This document shows positions 7,767-16,290 of a stretch of DNA of 42,866 nucleotides, in pieces. Origin of the DNA: Phycisphaeraceae bacterium (lineage in GTDB: Bacteria; Planctomycetota; Phycisphaerae; Phycisphaerales; Phycisphaeraceae); the NCBI GenBank assembly GCA_029260635.1, contig JAJDCW010000184.1, forward strand, positions 1 to 42,866. The letters run 5' to 3'. Position numbers and translations under genes: made by a program. How positions within the stretch are numbered: the first letter of the stretch is position 1; each line of letters opens with the position of its first letter. The notes under the pieces are model-generated. The model was given only the letters and a program-made list of their open reading frames with translations. It did not search any database and was not told the origin of the DNA.

Positions 7767-7894
7767 TAGGCCCGATAACCGCCCACCCAGGCCGGACTGT
7801 GGTATGGATGCACCGTCTGGGTTTTTCTTAGATGTTGCCTTTCCGCGACGTGCCACTTAACCGGGGCCGTCAGCCGTTCGATATCCATAACAGG

Positions 7895-8693
7895 ATGTCG
7901 CCTGCAAACAACAACACGAACAAGCATGGCCGGGGCGGATCGGGCTCTGACACCACACCCGAACCCGCGGACCAGATGGCGCATGAACTGGCGAACCTGC
8001 TGGATGGGTCGCTGCGTCACCTGGGGATCGTGATCGACACGCTTCGCGATAGCGGCAAGCCGGGCACGCATCCTATAGCCGAGAGCGCGGACCCCGTCGC
8101 ATTATTGGCCCGCCTGCAGACCACCGACCGGGCGATGCGGCAGATGGTGTCGCTGATCCACGCCTGGATGAAGAAAGCGCCCGGGCCGATGGAATTGTTT
8201 GACCGCGCTCAGACGCTGGGGCAGATGCTCGAGGAGGTTGTCCTGCTGCACGAACCCGCCGCGAAGCGTTACGGGATTGAGCTGTACCTGTCGGTGGACG
8301 ACACCGCAGGACAACTCTCGGCCGGGCCGATCTTCCCGATCGTGGCTAACGGCTTACGCAACGCGATCGAGGCGGTCTCGGATAGCAATTCACAAACAAG
8401 TCCCGGGCCTAACCAGATCCAGGTAGTCGCGGGTGTTGTAGATGAACAACTGCAACTGTGTGTGCGCGACAATGGCCCCGGCCTCGCCCCTTCTTTGATC
8501 GATGCCCAGGGCGCGGTCCGCACCGACGTCTCAACCAAAGGTGCCGGTCACGGCCTGGGACTGACATTAAGCCGACAGATCGCACGCAGTCTCGACGGCA
8601 CACTGGAACTCACACCACGCCATCCCCGGGGCGTTGAACTGACGCTTCGTTGCCCGGTATCGAGCCTGACTTCACCCCTGCCCAAGAACCAAC

Positions 8694-8701
<8 letters not shown>
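7895..8701 (+). CDS. Soluble sensor histidine kinase
   Basis: The protein is about 268 residues from the ATG at 7895. A longer start at 7832 is possible but adds residues with no visible role. The probable phospho-acceptor is His30 in AHELANLLDGSLRHL. The HATPase domain has an N box (NGLRNAIEAV), a G1 box (DNGPGLAP) and a G2 box (GAGHGLGLTLSRQIA). It has no transmembrane segment and no PAS, GAF or HAMP domain, so it lacks a recognisable sensor and may detect a cytoplasmic partner, as NtrB does. Its stop overlaps the start of the response regulator gene by eight bases, which marks the two as a translationally coupled pair. Confidence 0.88.
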
Positions 8702-10151
<1,450 letters not shown>

Positions 10152-10413
10152 AACCATCGGACGTATACACGTGATTAACTTGTTTCACGTCCGAACCGGC
10201 TCGGCTCGGCTCTCTCATGGTCTGGCGATGAGTTCAGCGGCCTTACCCATCTTGCCGTGCCCGCTTAATACGGATTTATCGCGGATATCATCGTTATACC
10301 CTTGCAAAATACCGCGTTGAGGCCTAATCTCGGGCATAGTTACCTGCGGGAAGTAGCCGTGTGCCCCTGCGGGCAGGCAAACCACCGTGAAATATCAAGA
10401 TTGGGAGTGGTGT
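10152..10413 (+). other. Intergenic region before the metalloprotease gene
   Basis: A dyad TCGGACGT (10157-10164) and ACGTCCGA (10187-10194) follows the regulator stop and may be a weak terminator, but it has no T-tract. A tight hairpin, TGCCC-CTGC-GGGCA, lies at 10362-10375, about 40 bases before the next start. The sequence after it, GGCAAACCACCGTGAAA, recalls part of a cyclic-di-GMP-I aptamer, but the rest of that aptamer is missing. GGGAGTGG at 10403-10410 is a plausible ribosome binding site. Confidence 0.35.
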
Positions 10414-11601
10414 ATGCGATCCATTCGGACAAATGCTATCGGCGTGTTGGGTGTGCTGGTTTTTTCGGTCAACGCCTCGGCGGTCAACGTCGTGATCGAC
10501 TACACCTACGACTCGACGAACTTCTTCGGCGTGGGCAATCCGGGCGGTGCCGTCGCGGGGCAGCAGGCACGCGACGCGCTCGACGCCGCGGCCGACTACT
10601 TCTCCGGGATCACCAACGACACCTTCAGCGAGATCAGCACGCCGCCCCAGTACAACAGCCAGTTTTTTGACGGGCAGGTCACCTGGGAGTGGACGCTTAA
10701 TTTTTCACATCCCACCAACGGCACAAACGTCGTGCTGACCGACCAGACGATCGCCGCGGACGATTACATTATCTACGCCGGTTCACGACCGCTCAGTGGG
10801 ACGACCATCGGCGAGGGCGGCCCCGGCGGCTGGGGCTGGAGCAGCAACCCAAGCGGCGGCTTCACCACCGGTGAGATCGATGAGCTGAATCAGATCACCG
10901 ACGACTTTGCGGCAGACGTTGAAGATCGCGAGGAGGCCAGCGGCTTCGCCAACTGGGGCGGGGCCATCACCTTCGACCCGAACCCGTCCGGTGACTGGCA
11001 CTTCGACCATACATCCGACCCCGCTGGCGACATCGATTTCTTCTCGACGGCGTTGCACGAGCTTGGGCACGCTCTGGGCTTCGGCACCAGCAGCGAGTGG
11101 TCTTCGTTGGTCAGCGGCGGTTTCTTCACAGGGGCCGCCTCCTACGCGGCGAACGGCAACTCGAACCCGCAGACCTCCGGCGGCCACCTGATTAACGGCA
11201 CGCTGAGTACGGTCTACGGCGGCACTGCCACGCAGGAAATCGTGATGACGCCCAGCGGCAGCAGTGGCCGCCTGTTCTTCACCGAACTGGACGCCGCGGG
11301 CCTGACCGATATCGGCTGGGACCTCACCCCCCCCGTGCTCACGCTCACCGGCGACCTCAACGGCGACGGGTTCGTCGGCATCGACGACCTGAACATCGTC
11401 CTGGGTGCCTGGAACCAGAACGTCCCGCCTGCGAATCCCCTGGCCGACCCATCCGGTGACGGGTTTGTCGGGATCGACGACCTGAACACGGTCCTTGGCA
11501 ACTGGAACGCCGGCACGCCCCCCACCGGCAACGCGGTCCCCGAGCCGACCACGCTGGCCCTGCTGGGCCTGGGTGGCCTGGCCGTGCTCCGCCGACGCTG
11601 A
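10414..11601 (+). CDS. Secreted zinc metalloprotease with dockerin repeats and PEP-CTERM tail
   Basis: The product, about 395 residues, starts MRSIRTNAIGVLGVLVFSVNASA, a signal peptide cut near Ala23. The catalytic part contains STALHELGHALGFG around 11044-11085, the HEXXH zinc site of metzincin-like proteases. Near the end are two dockerin-like repeats, GDLNGDGFVGIDDLN and a second DPSGDGFVGIDDLN, each a calcium-binding loop. The protein closes with the sorting signal VPEPTTLALLGLGG followed by RRR. It is therefore exported and probably processed by an exosortase system encoded elsewhere. I chose the ATG at 10414, not the GTG at 10387, because only it puts the signal peptide at the very N-terminus. 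The last 80 residues are almost the same as those of the gene at 23505-25325. Confidence 0.85.
   Translation: MRSIRTNAIGVLGVLVFSVNASAVNVVIDYTYDSTNFFGVGNPGGAVAGQQARDALDAAADYFSGITNDTFSEISTPPQYNSQFFDGQVTWEWTLNFSHPTNGTNVVLTDQTIAADDYIIYAGSRPLSGTTIGEGGPGGWGWSSNPSGGFTTGEIDELNQITDDFAADVEDREEASGFANWGGAITFDPNPSGDWHFDHTSDPAGDIDFFSTALHELGHALGFGTSSEWSSLVSGGFFTGAASYAANGNSNPQTSGGHLINGTLSTVYGGTATQEIVMTPSGSSGRLFFTELDAAGLTDIGWDLTPPVLTLTGDLNGDGFVGIDDLNIVLGAWNQNVPPANPLADPSGDGFVGIDDLNTVLGNWNAGTPPTGNAVPEPTTLALLGLGGLAVLRRR
11350..11601 (+). repeat. Dockerin/PEP-CTERM module, copy 1 of an inverted pair
   Basis: This 3' module of the metalloprotease gene encodes two calcium loops, a linker (NVPPANPLADP) and the sorting tail. 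Its DNA is very similar to the reverse complement of 23505-23762, including silent positions in long blocks. The two copies lie in opposite orientations about 12 kb apart. Confidence 0.65.
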
Positions 11602-11651
11602 GTATGACCCAGAGAATATTGAATCGCCTCACCCGGCCTGGCTTTTCATAG

Positions 11652-11672
11652 CTGCGGGCTGATAGCCCGCAG
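11652..11672. repeat. Perfect inverted repeat CTGCGGGCT-GAT-AGCCCGCAG
   Basis: Nine complementary bases on each side of a three-base loop lie 50 bases after the metalloprotease stop. There is no T-tract, so it may be an mRNA 3'-end stabiliser or a dispersed repeat rather than a classical terminator. I recall similar CTGCGGGCT dyads in planctomycete intergenic regions, but could not check this here. Confidence 0.45.
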
Positions 11673-11794
11673 AGGTCTTCTGGGCATCAAAAGCGCATTA
11701 TTTCACCAATAACACGTTAAAAACCCTGTCTCTAGGCCCCGCCTTCTGGTAGGCTGACGGGTGGTCTTTTTCCCCCAGGTCCGGGAGACATCAC

Positions 11795-12412
11795 ATGCCC
11801 TACCGAAGCTCCGTCGCTACCGGTATCGCCCTCTGTCTGCTTGCCGTGGCCTGCCCCGCCACCGCCGCGACCAGCACCATTGAGATTGACCCCACGAACA
11901 CGATCCCGAACGTCATCGCTAACGCGTTGATCGCAGACGGTGAGGGGGACGACTGGACCGGGGCGGTGTTGCAGGTCGATCTCACGGCCGGGAGCGTTTA
12001 CAACGATCCGGGGTTTGATTCGGACGGCGTTCAGGAGGCGTTGTGGGGATTTGTGCCATTGCTGCGGTGGGATAGTGCCATCGGGATCGCGGGGGATGGG
12101 AGTGCGGGCATCGCGGGTGGTTGTTGTATACGCCCTCACCCTCAGAACCTGAGCGGTACAGGTGTTGGTGCGGCGCAGATCACCTGGTTCAACACCGCGA
12201 CTGACAACACCGCCCCGGTGCAGATCGCCAATATCTCGATGACGGACGACGCGGCGGGTGTCTGGTCTTTGATCACGAGCTTCGCGAGCGGGCAGGTGCG
12301 GACCTCCGGCCCGGTCATCAACGGCGTGATGGCCCCCGAGCCGACGTCGTTGGCTTTGTTGAGTATGAGTGGGTTGATGCTGGTCAGGGTGCGTGGTTCC
12401 GGTTCGGCTTAA
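11795..12412 (+). CDS. PEP-CTERM secreted protein, tandem paralogue 1 of 4
   Basis: The 205-residue product has a signal peptide (MPYRSSVATGIALCLLAVAC to about Ala25). The domain is shared with the next three genes: NTIPNV, then ADGEGDDWTGAVLQVDLTAG, SVYNDPGFDSD, LWGFVPLLRWDS, and ITWFNTATDNTAPVQIANIS. It ends PEPTSLALLSMSGLMLV with few basic residues, a slightly degenerate PEP-CTERM tail. Compared with paralogues 2 and 3, the glycine-rich loop is altered to GGCCIRPHPQN, which introduces two adjacent cysteines. The protein should be exported and surface-linked. Its function is not known. The gene starts a run of four head-to-tail copies with gaps of about 23-40 bases, probably one operon. Confidence 0.8.
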   Translation: MPYRSSVATGIALCLLAVACPATAATSTIEIDPTNTIPNVIANALIADGEGDDWTGAVLQVDLTAGSVYNDPGFDSDGVQEALWGFVPLLRWDSAIGIAGDGSAGIAGGCCIRPHPQNLSGTGVGAAQITWFNTATDNTAPVQIANISMTDDAAGVWSLITSFASGQVRTSGPVINGVMAPEPTSLALLSMSGLMLVRVRGSGSA

Positions 12413-12435
12413 CGTTTTTAATTTGGAGGTGGCAG

Positions 12436-13074
12436 ATGAATAGATCATGGCTGGCGGGGTTGAGTCTGATTACCGTGCTGAGTGTGCAGGCCTACGGCGC
12501 TACGGGTGGCTTTGGGATCGCCCCGCAGAACACGATCCCCGGCGTGGTTGCGACAGGGATCGTAGTGGACGGCGAGGGGGTGGACTGGACCGGGGCAGTA
12601 TTAAAGATCGATCTGAACAACGGCAGTGTTTACAACGATCCTTCGTTTGATAGCGATAGTCAGCAGCAATCGCTGTGGGCGTTTGTGCCGGCGCTGAAGT
12701 GGGACAGCTACGTTGGTATCCCGGGCGATGGTTCCGGCGGGATCGCTGGGGGCGCGGGGGATTTCGGCGGCGGACCTCAGAACATTGGCTGGACGGGCAC
12801 AGACGCGGTAAGCGTGAGCTGGTTTAACACGAACACGACCGACATCGGGCCTGCTGTGATCGGCCTGATCTCGCTTACAGAAGACGCGGCGGGGACTTGG
12901 CAGTTTCTCGCGGTCTTTGCGGATGACTCCAGGGTCAGCACCAGCGGTGTGATCGAGTCGGGAGCGATGGGCCTGGTGGAGGGCTTCGAACTCCCCCCGC
13001 CTTACCCCGAGCCGGGGACATTGGCGCTGCTGGGCCTAAGTGGGCTGGCGCTGTTGCGTCGTCGGCGTGGATGA
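12436..13074 (+). CDS. PEP-CTERM secreted protein, tandem paralogue 2 of 4
   Basis: The 212-residue product has a signal peptide ending near VQAYGA. The paralogue domain follows with NTIPGV, VDGEGVDWTGAVLKIDL, SVYNDPSFDSD, LWAFVPALKWDS, and VSWFNTNTTDIGPAVIG. A small insert, GLVEGFELPPPY, separates this domain from a standard sorting tail, PEPGTLALLGLSGLALL with RRRR. The ribosome binding site GGAGG sits about eight bases before the ATG. It begins 23 bases after paralogue 1, consistent with one transcript. The function of the domain is unknown. The conserved Asp and Trp residues could form a binding site, but this is a guess. Confidence 0.82.
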   Translation: MNRSWLAGLSLITVLSVQAYGATGGFGIAPQNTIPGVVATGIVVDGEGVDWTGAVLKIDLNNGSVYNDPSFDSDSQQQSLWAFVPALKWDSYVGIPGDGSGGIAGGAGDFGGGPQNIGWTGTDAVSVSWFNTNTTDIGPAVIGLISLTEDAAGTWQFLAVFADDSRVSTSGVIESGAMGLVEGFELPPPYPEPGTLALLGLSGLALLRRRRG

Positions 13075-13114
13075 ACGTTTTTTATTCGGCAAGTTATTTT
13101 ATGGGAGGTTCCTC

Positions 13115-13711
13115 ATGTTCAAGTCCATCGTGATATTGTCGGCGTGTTGCGTGTTGTTTGCCGGGACGGCGTTTGGCGCGACCGGGGGTATTCTAAATAT
13201 AGATACCGAGAACACGATCGCGGGGACCGCAGCCTGCAAGATTCTCGTGGACGGCCAGGGCGTGGACTGGACCGGGGCGGTCCTGAAGATCGACCTGACG
13301 GCCGGGAGTGTATACAACGACGCGGGCTTTGATTCCGACACGACGCAGGCGGCGTTGTGGGGGTTCGTGCCGCAGTTGCGTTGGGACTCGGCGGTGGGGA
13401 TCGCCAACGACGGCACGGCCGGGATCGCGGGCGGCGGGGGCGACCTGGGCGGCGGGCCATTGAATATCGGCGGCACGGGTGTGGATGCGGTGAGCGTGAC
13501 CTGGTTCAACACCAACACCACCGACACCGGGCCTGTCCAGATCGGAAATATCACGCTGTCCGATGATGCGCGGGGGACCTGGCAGTTGATCTTGAGCTTC
13601 GCAGACGGGACCACGTTGCGTACGGCGGGGGTCTACGAGGGCCACATCCCCGAGCCGGCGTCGTTGTCGCTGCTGGGCGTGTTTGGTACAAGTTTACTGC
13701 TGAGGCGTTGA
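13115..13711 (+). CDS. PEP-CTERM secreted protein, tandem paralogue 3 of 4
   Basis: I take the start at ATG 13115, with GGGAGG eight bases upstream. It gives a 198-residue protein with a clean signal peptide, MFKSIVILSACCVLFAGTAFG. A longer in-frame start at 13040 would run through the end of paralogue 2 and is rejected. The domain repeats NTIAGT, VDGQGVDWTGAVLKIDL, SVYNDAGFDSD, LWGFVPQLRWDS, GIAGGGGDLGGG, and VTWFNTNTTDTGPVQIGNI. The tail is PEPASLSLLGVFGTSLLLRR, short in basic residues but recognisable. It is the closest relative of paralogue 2 in the glycine-rich region. Confidence 0.82.
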   Translation: MFKSIVILSACCVLFAGTAFGATGGILNIDTENTIAGTAACKILVDGQGVDWTGAVLKIDLTAGSVYNDAGFDSDTTQAALWGFVPQLRWDSAVGIANDGTAGIAGGGGDLGGGPLNIGGTGVDAVSVTWFNTNTTDTGPVQIGNITLSDDARGTWQLILSFADGTTLRTAGVYEGHIPEPASLSLLGVFGTSLLLRR

Positions 13712-13750
13712 GCTGACGCGGAGAGAAAACCCGGAGAGGAGAGAGTAAGC

Positions 13751-14374
13751 ATGTTAACCGCGGCCGCCCGTCTACCCGCATCAGTGGGTTCCGTTGTTCT
13801 GTGTGGGGCGATTCTGTTTGCCCCACTCACCGTCTACGCGGCACCTACGGTATCGTTCCAACTCGATCCAACCAACACGATCCCTGGGGTCGACGCGTAC
13901 AGTGTGATCGCGGATGGCGACGGTGAAGACTGGCTGATCACCGCGTTGCGTATAGAGTTCTCTGAAGGGTCGCTCTACAACGACCCGGAATATGATTTTG
14001 ATCGTCCGATGCCGGCAATATGGGAATTCCCCGGTTTAGGACTAGAACGTCTCCGTTGGGATACCTGGGTGGGCATCCCCGGCGACGACACACACATCGG
14101 GCCTCTGCCGATCATCGAATTTGGCGGCTCAGGCACCTCATTTACAGGGCAGGTTTTTCAATCGGGTTGGGCCAACACCGATACCAGCAATACGGGTCCT
14201 ACCCTCATCGGCAATATCAGCACGACCTCGGGTGCCCGAGGCACGTGGCAGATGCTGGTTTCTTTTTCGGGTGAGGAAGGCTTTATCGAGAGCAGTGGCG
14301 TCTGGCCGGTCCCCGAGCCGGGGACGCTGGCGTTGCTGGGTCTAGGCAGCCTGGCGTTGATCCGTCGTCGCTGA
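13751..14374 (+). CDS. PEP-CTERM secreted protein, tandem paralogue 4 of 4 (most divergent)
   Basis: The 207-residue product has an N-terminal signal segment ending near VYAAP. The shared landmarks are weaker: NTIPGVDAYSVIADGDGEDW, SLYNDPEYDFD, ERLRWDTWVGIPGD, and GWANTDTSNTGPTLIGNIS. The WTGAVL and GIAGG blocks are changed to LITALR and an unrelated loop. The tail PEPGTLALLGLGSLALIRRR is canonical. The gene is preceded by GGAGAGGAGAG as ribosome binding site and followed 16 bases later by a strong hairpin that probably ends the four-gene transcript. Sequence drift suggests it is the oldest copy or has a changed ligand. Confidence 0.8.
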   Translation: MLTAAARLPASVGSVVLCGAILFAPLTVYAAPTVSFQLDPTNTIPGVDAYSVIADGDGEDWLITALRIEFSEGSLYNDPEYDFDRPMPAIWEFPGLGLERLRWDTWVGIPGDDTHIGPLPIIEFGGSGTSFTGQVFQSGWANTDTSNTGPTLIGNISTTSGARGTWQMLVSFSGEEGFIESSGVWPVPEPGTLALLGLGSLALIRRR

Positions 14375-14389
14375 CGGTAGGTCAATAAC

Positions 14390-14417
14390 CCCGCTGAACG
14401 GCGTTCAGCGGGCTGTA
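14390..14417 (+). terminator. Hairpin terminator after the four-paralogue array
   Basis: CCCGCTGAACG and CGTTCAGCGGG form an 11-base inverted repeat around a single G (effective loop of about five bases). It is followed by CTGTATTTTCC, a loose T-rich stretch. It lies directly after the last paralogue. Confidence 0.65.
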
Positions 14418-14594
14418 TTTTCCGGGCCTTGGCTGCTATAATACGTTCCGGTTATGAGGTTTATGCCGACCGGGGCGTGTATATGGACGGCCAGGAACCT
14501 AACCACAGGGCATTACGAGACTTCGGATGGCCCGGCCGGTGGTGTCGGGTAGGCTTATGTGTCGCCGACCCGATCGGTGCGGGAGAACCCAAGT

Positions 14595-15650
14595 ATGCGT
14601 TCAATGCGTTTTCGTCTTTTGGCCGTCTGTTCGGCGGTCCTGGTATCGGTCGCGGGTCTCAACCCGGCGTCGGCGAGCACGATCGTCAAGATGCAGTTCA
14701 ATGTCGGGCTGATTACCCCGCCGATTGACTCGGTCTACATCGAGTTGTTCGACGACACCCCGTTGACCAGGGATAACTTCCTGAACTACGTCAATGACGG
14801 GGACTACAACGGCGTGGTGATGCACCGGAGTGTCCCCGGCTTCGTCCTGCAGGGCGGCGGGTATACCTGGTCAGGTTCCGCGTTTGTGGACATCCCATCC
14901 GACGGGCCGGTGCTCAACGAGTTCGGCCGATCCAACGTTCGCGGGACACTGGCGATGGCCAAGCTCGCGCCCCCGCCGGAGGGACCGGCACACGGCGGAC
15001 CCGACAGCGCCACCAACGAGTTCTTCTTCAACTACGGCGACAACTCGGCGAACCTCGATAACCAGAACGGCGGTTTCACCGTGTTCGCCCGCGTGCTGGG
15101 CAACGGGATGGCGCTGATCGACGCGTTCGGGACGCTCCAGACGTTCAACGTAGCCGGGTTCCAGAACGTACCGCTACTCAACGGCAACCAGTTCATCGTG
15201 ATGAGCGACGTGAGTGAGACGCAGCTCATCGTGGGCGACACCGACTTCTCCGGCGTGGTCGAACAGGCCGACGCCGACCTGCTGGCCGCGACACTCACCG
15301 GCGGCACCGACGAGCCGCAGTACGATGTCGATGCCAACGGCACTGTCAACCAGGCGGACCTGGACCTGCTCAACGCCCTGCTGCTTGGCGATATCGATGG
15401 CGACGGTTTTGTCGGGATCAACGACATGAATGTCGTGTTGGCTAACTGGAATCAGAGCACGCCGCCGGGCGATGGCGACGCGGACACGTCCGGCGACGGG
15501 TTCGTCGGCATCGACGACCTCAACGCCGTGCTCGCCGTGTGGAACGTGGGCTCACCGCCCCCGCCGCCCGCCGCCACCGTGCCCGAGCCCGCGGGGATCG
15601 CATTGCTTGGGCTGGGTTCGTCGTTCCTGCTTTCACGTAACCGCAGATAA
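14595..15650 (+). CDS. Secreted cyclophilin-type peptidyl-prolyl isomerase with dockerin repeats and PEP-CTERM tail
   Basis: The protein has about 351 residues from the ATG at 14595, which has GGGAGA eight bases upstream. A signal peptide runs to about residue 28 (NPASAS). The cyclophilin domain follows: TPLTRDNFLNYVNDGDYNGV, then the active-site strand MHRSVPGFVLQGGGY, and later NEFFFNYGDNSANLDNQNGGFTVFARV. Calcium-loop repeats come next: DTDFSGVVEQADADLL, DVDANGTVNQADLDLL, DIDGDGFVGINDMN and DTSGDGFVGIDDLN. It ends VPEPAGIALLGLGSSFLL with basic residues. The enzyme would help fold proteins outside the cytoplasm or be attached to extracellular material. An upstream GTG at 14559 is a less likely start. 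Confidence 0.88.
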   Translation: MRSMRFRLLAVCSAVLVSVAGLNPASASTIVKMQFNVGLITPPIDSVYIELFDDTPLTRDNFLNYVNDGDYNGVVMHRSVPGFVLQGGGYTWSGSAFVDIPSDGPVLNEFGRSNVRGTLAMAKLAPPPEGPAHGGPDSATNEFFFNYGDNSANLDNQNGGFTVFARVLGNGMALIDAFGTLQTFNVAGFQNVPLLNGNQFIVMSDVSETQLIVGDTDFSGVVEQADADLLAATLTGGTDEPQYDVDANGTVNQADLDLLNALLLGDIDGDGFVGINDMNVVLANWNQSTPPGDGDADTSGDGFVGIDDLNAVLAVWNVGSPPPPPAATVPEPAGIALLGLGSSFLLSRNRR

Positions 15651-15672
15651 ATGACCACATCTATACAACAGA

Positions 15673-15786
15673 CGTGATATCACGCTCTAACGCTTCCAGC
15701 GTGATTACCTGCCGTCATTCCCGCGCAGGCGGGAATCCACATGATCCTATCTGACCTGAGACATGGACCCCCGCATTCGCGGGGGT
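15673..15786. repeat. Cluster of short dyads, REP/BIME-like
   Basis: Four inverted repeats follow one another: CGTGATATCACG at 15673-15684, CACGCT/AGCGTG at 15681-15686 and 15698-15703, ATTCCCGC-GCAG-GCGGGAAT at 15717-15736, and ACCCCCGC-ATTC-GCGGGGGT at 15767-15786. The third belongs to the widespread GTCATTCCCGCGCAGGCGGG type of bacterial dispersed repeat. The stretch has no reading frame of note and fills the gap after the cyclophilin gene. Confidence 0.65.
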
Positions 15787-15825
15787 GACGGGTGTAAGTA
15801 GTCACGCAATCTGCTCTAGCCTACG

Positions 15826-15886
15826 AGCCCGCCGACAACGTCGGCGCGGCACCTGTCGCTGGCCGCGCCGACATTGTCGGCGGGCT
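15826..15886. repeat. Long 25-bp inverted repeat with 11-base loop
   Basis: The arm 15826-15850 (AGCCCGCCGACAACG and onward) is complementary to 15862-15886 with one mismatch. The 11-base loop is ACCTGTCGCTG. The hairpin ends 54 bases before the start of the pterin dehydratase gene. No T-tract follows on the plus strand. It may be a dispersed palindromic element or a structured leader. Confidence 0.7.
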
Positions 15887-15939
15887 GCATTCGCGTGTTT
15901 CAGGTAGATGAATACAATAGGCTCAACAGGAGCCTTTCC

Positions 15940-16236
15940 ATGTCTACACCCTTGACCGATGCACAAATCGACGGCGCTTTGGCCCGGCTGCCCGGCTGGT
16001 CGTACAGCGACGACAAGCTGACGCGCAGCGACCAGTTCGCCGACTTCAGCGAGGCGATGGCGTTCATCGTCCGAGTCGGCCTGCTCGCCGAGCAACACAA
16101 CCACCACCCCGAGCTGTTTAACGTCTACAACACGGTAACGATATCACTGAACACGCACGACGCCGGGGGCAAGGTGACAAGCAAAGACATCGACCTGGCG
16201 CTGGCGATCCAGAAGTTCTGGCACATCCGCCAATAG
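15940..16236 (+). CDS. phhB: 4a-hydroxytetrahydrobiopterin dehydratase
   Basis: The 98-residue protein carries the pterin-4a-carbinolamine dehydratase signature: LPGWSYSDDKLTRSDQFADF, then VGLLAEQHNHHPELFNVYNTV with the catalytic histidines, and IQKFWHIRQ at the end. The enzyme regenerates tetrahydropterin cofactors after aromatic amino-acid hydroxylation, and in bacteria without hydroxylases it may serve other pterins. No hydroxylase gene is in the window. The ATG at 15940 has AGGAG nine bases upstream, while an in-frame TTG at 15874 lies inside the long hairpin and is rejected. Length is normal. Confidence 0.93.
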   Translation: MSTPLTDAQIDGALARLPGWSYSDDKLTRSDQFADFSEAMAFIVRVGLLAEQHNHHPELFNVYNTVTISLNTHDAGGKVTSKDIDLALAIQKFWHIRQ

Positions 16237-16290
16237 CGCCCCGGGCGGAGACTGGCCCGGGCGTCCGCCGGGCGGGTATACTCCCGGGCT

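Noticed and set aside
10361-10400. Cyclic-di-GMP-I riboswitch before the metalloprotease gene
   Set aside because: Only the GGCAAACC-GAAA part resembles the aptamer. The GACGCAAAGCC half and the closing stem are missing.
11602-14594. Sigma-54 promoters before the PEP-CTERM genes
   Set aside because: No TGGCAC-N5-TTGC match with correct spacing was found by eye in the gaps. Partial GG/GC pairs are expected by chance.
15673-15886. CRISPR array
   Set aside because: The repeats are palindromes of different sequence with no regular repeat-spacer spacing.
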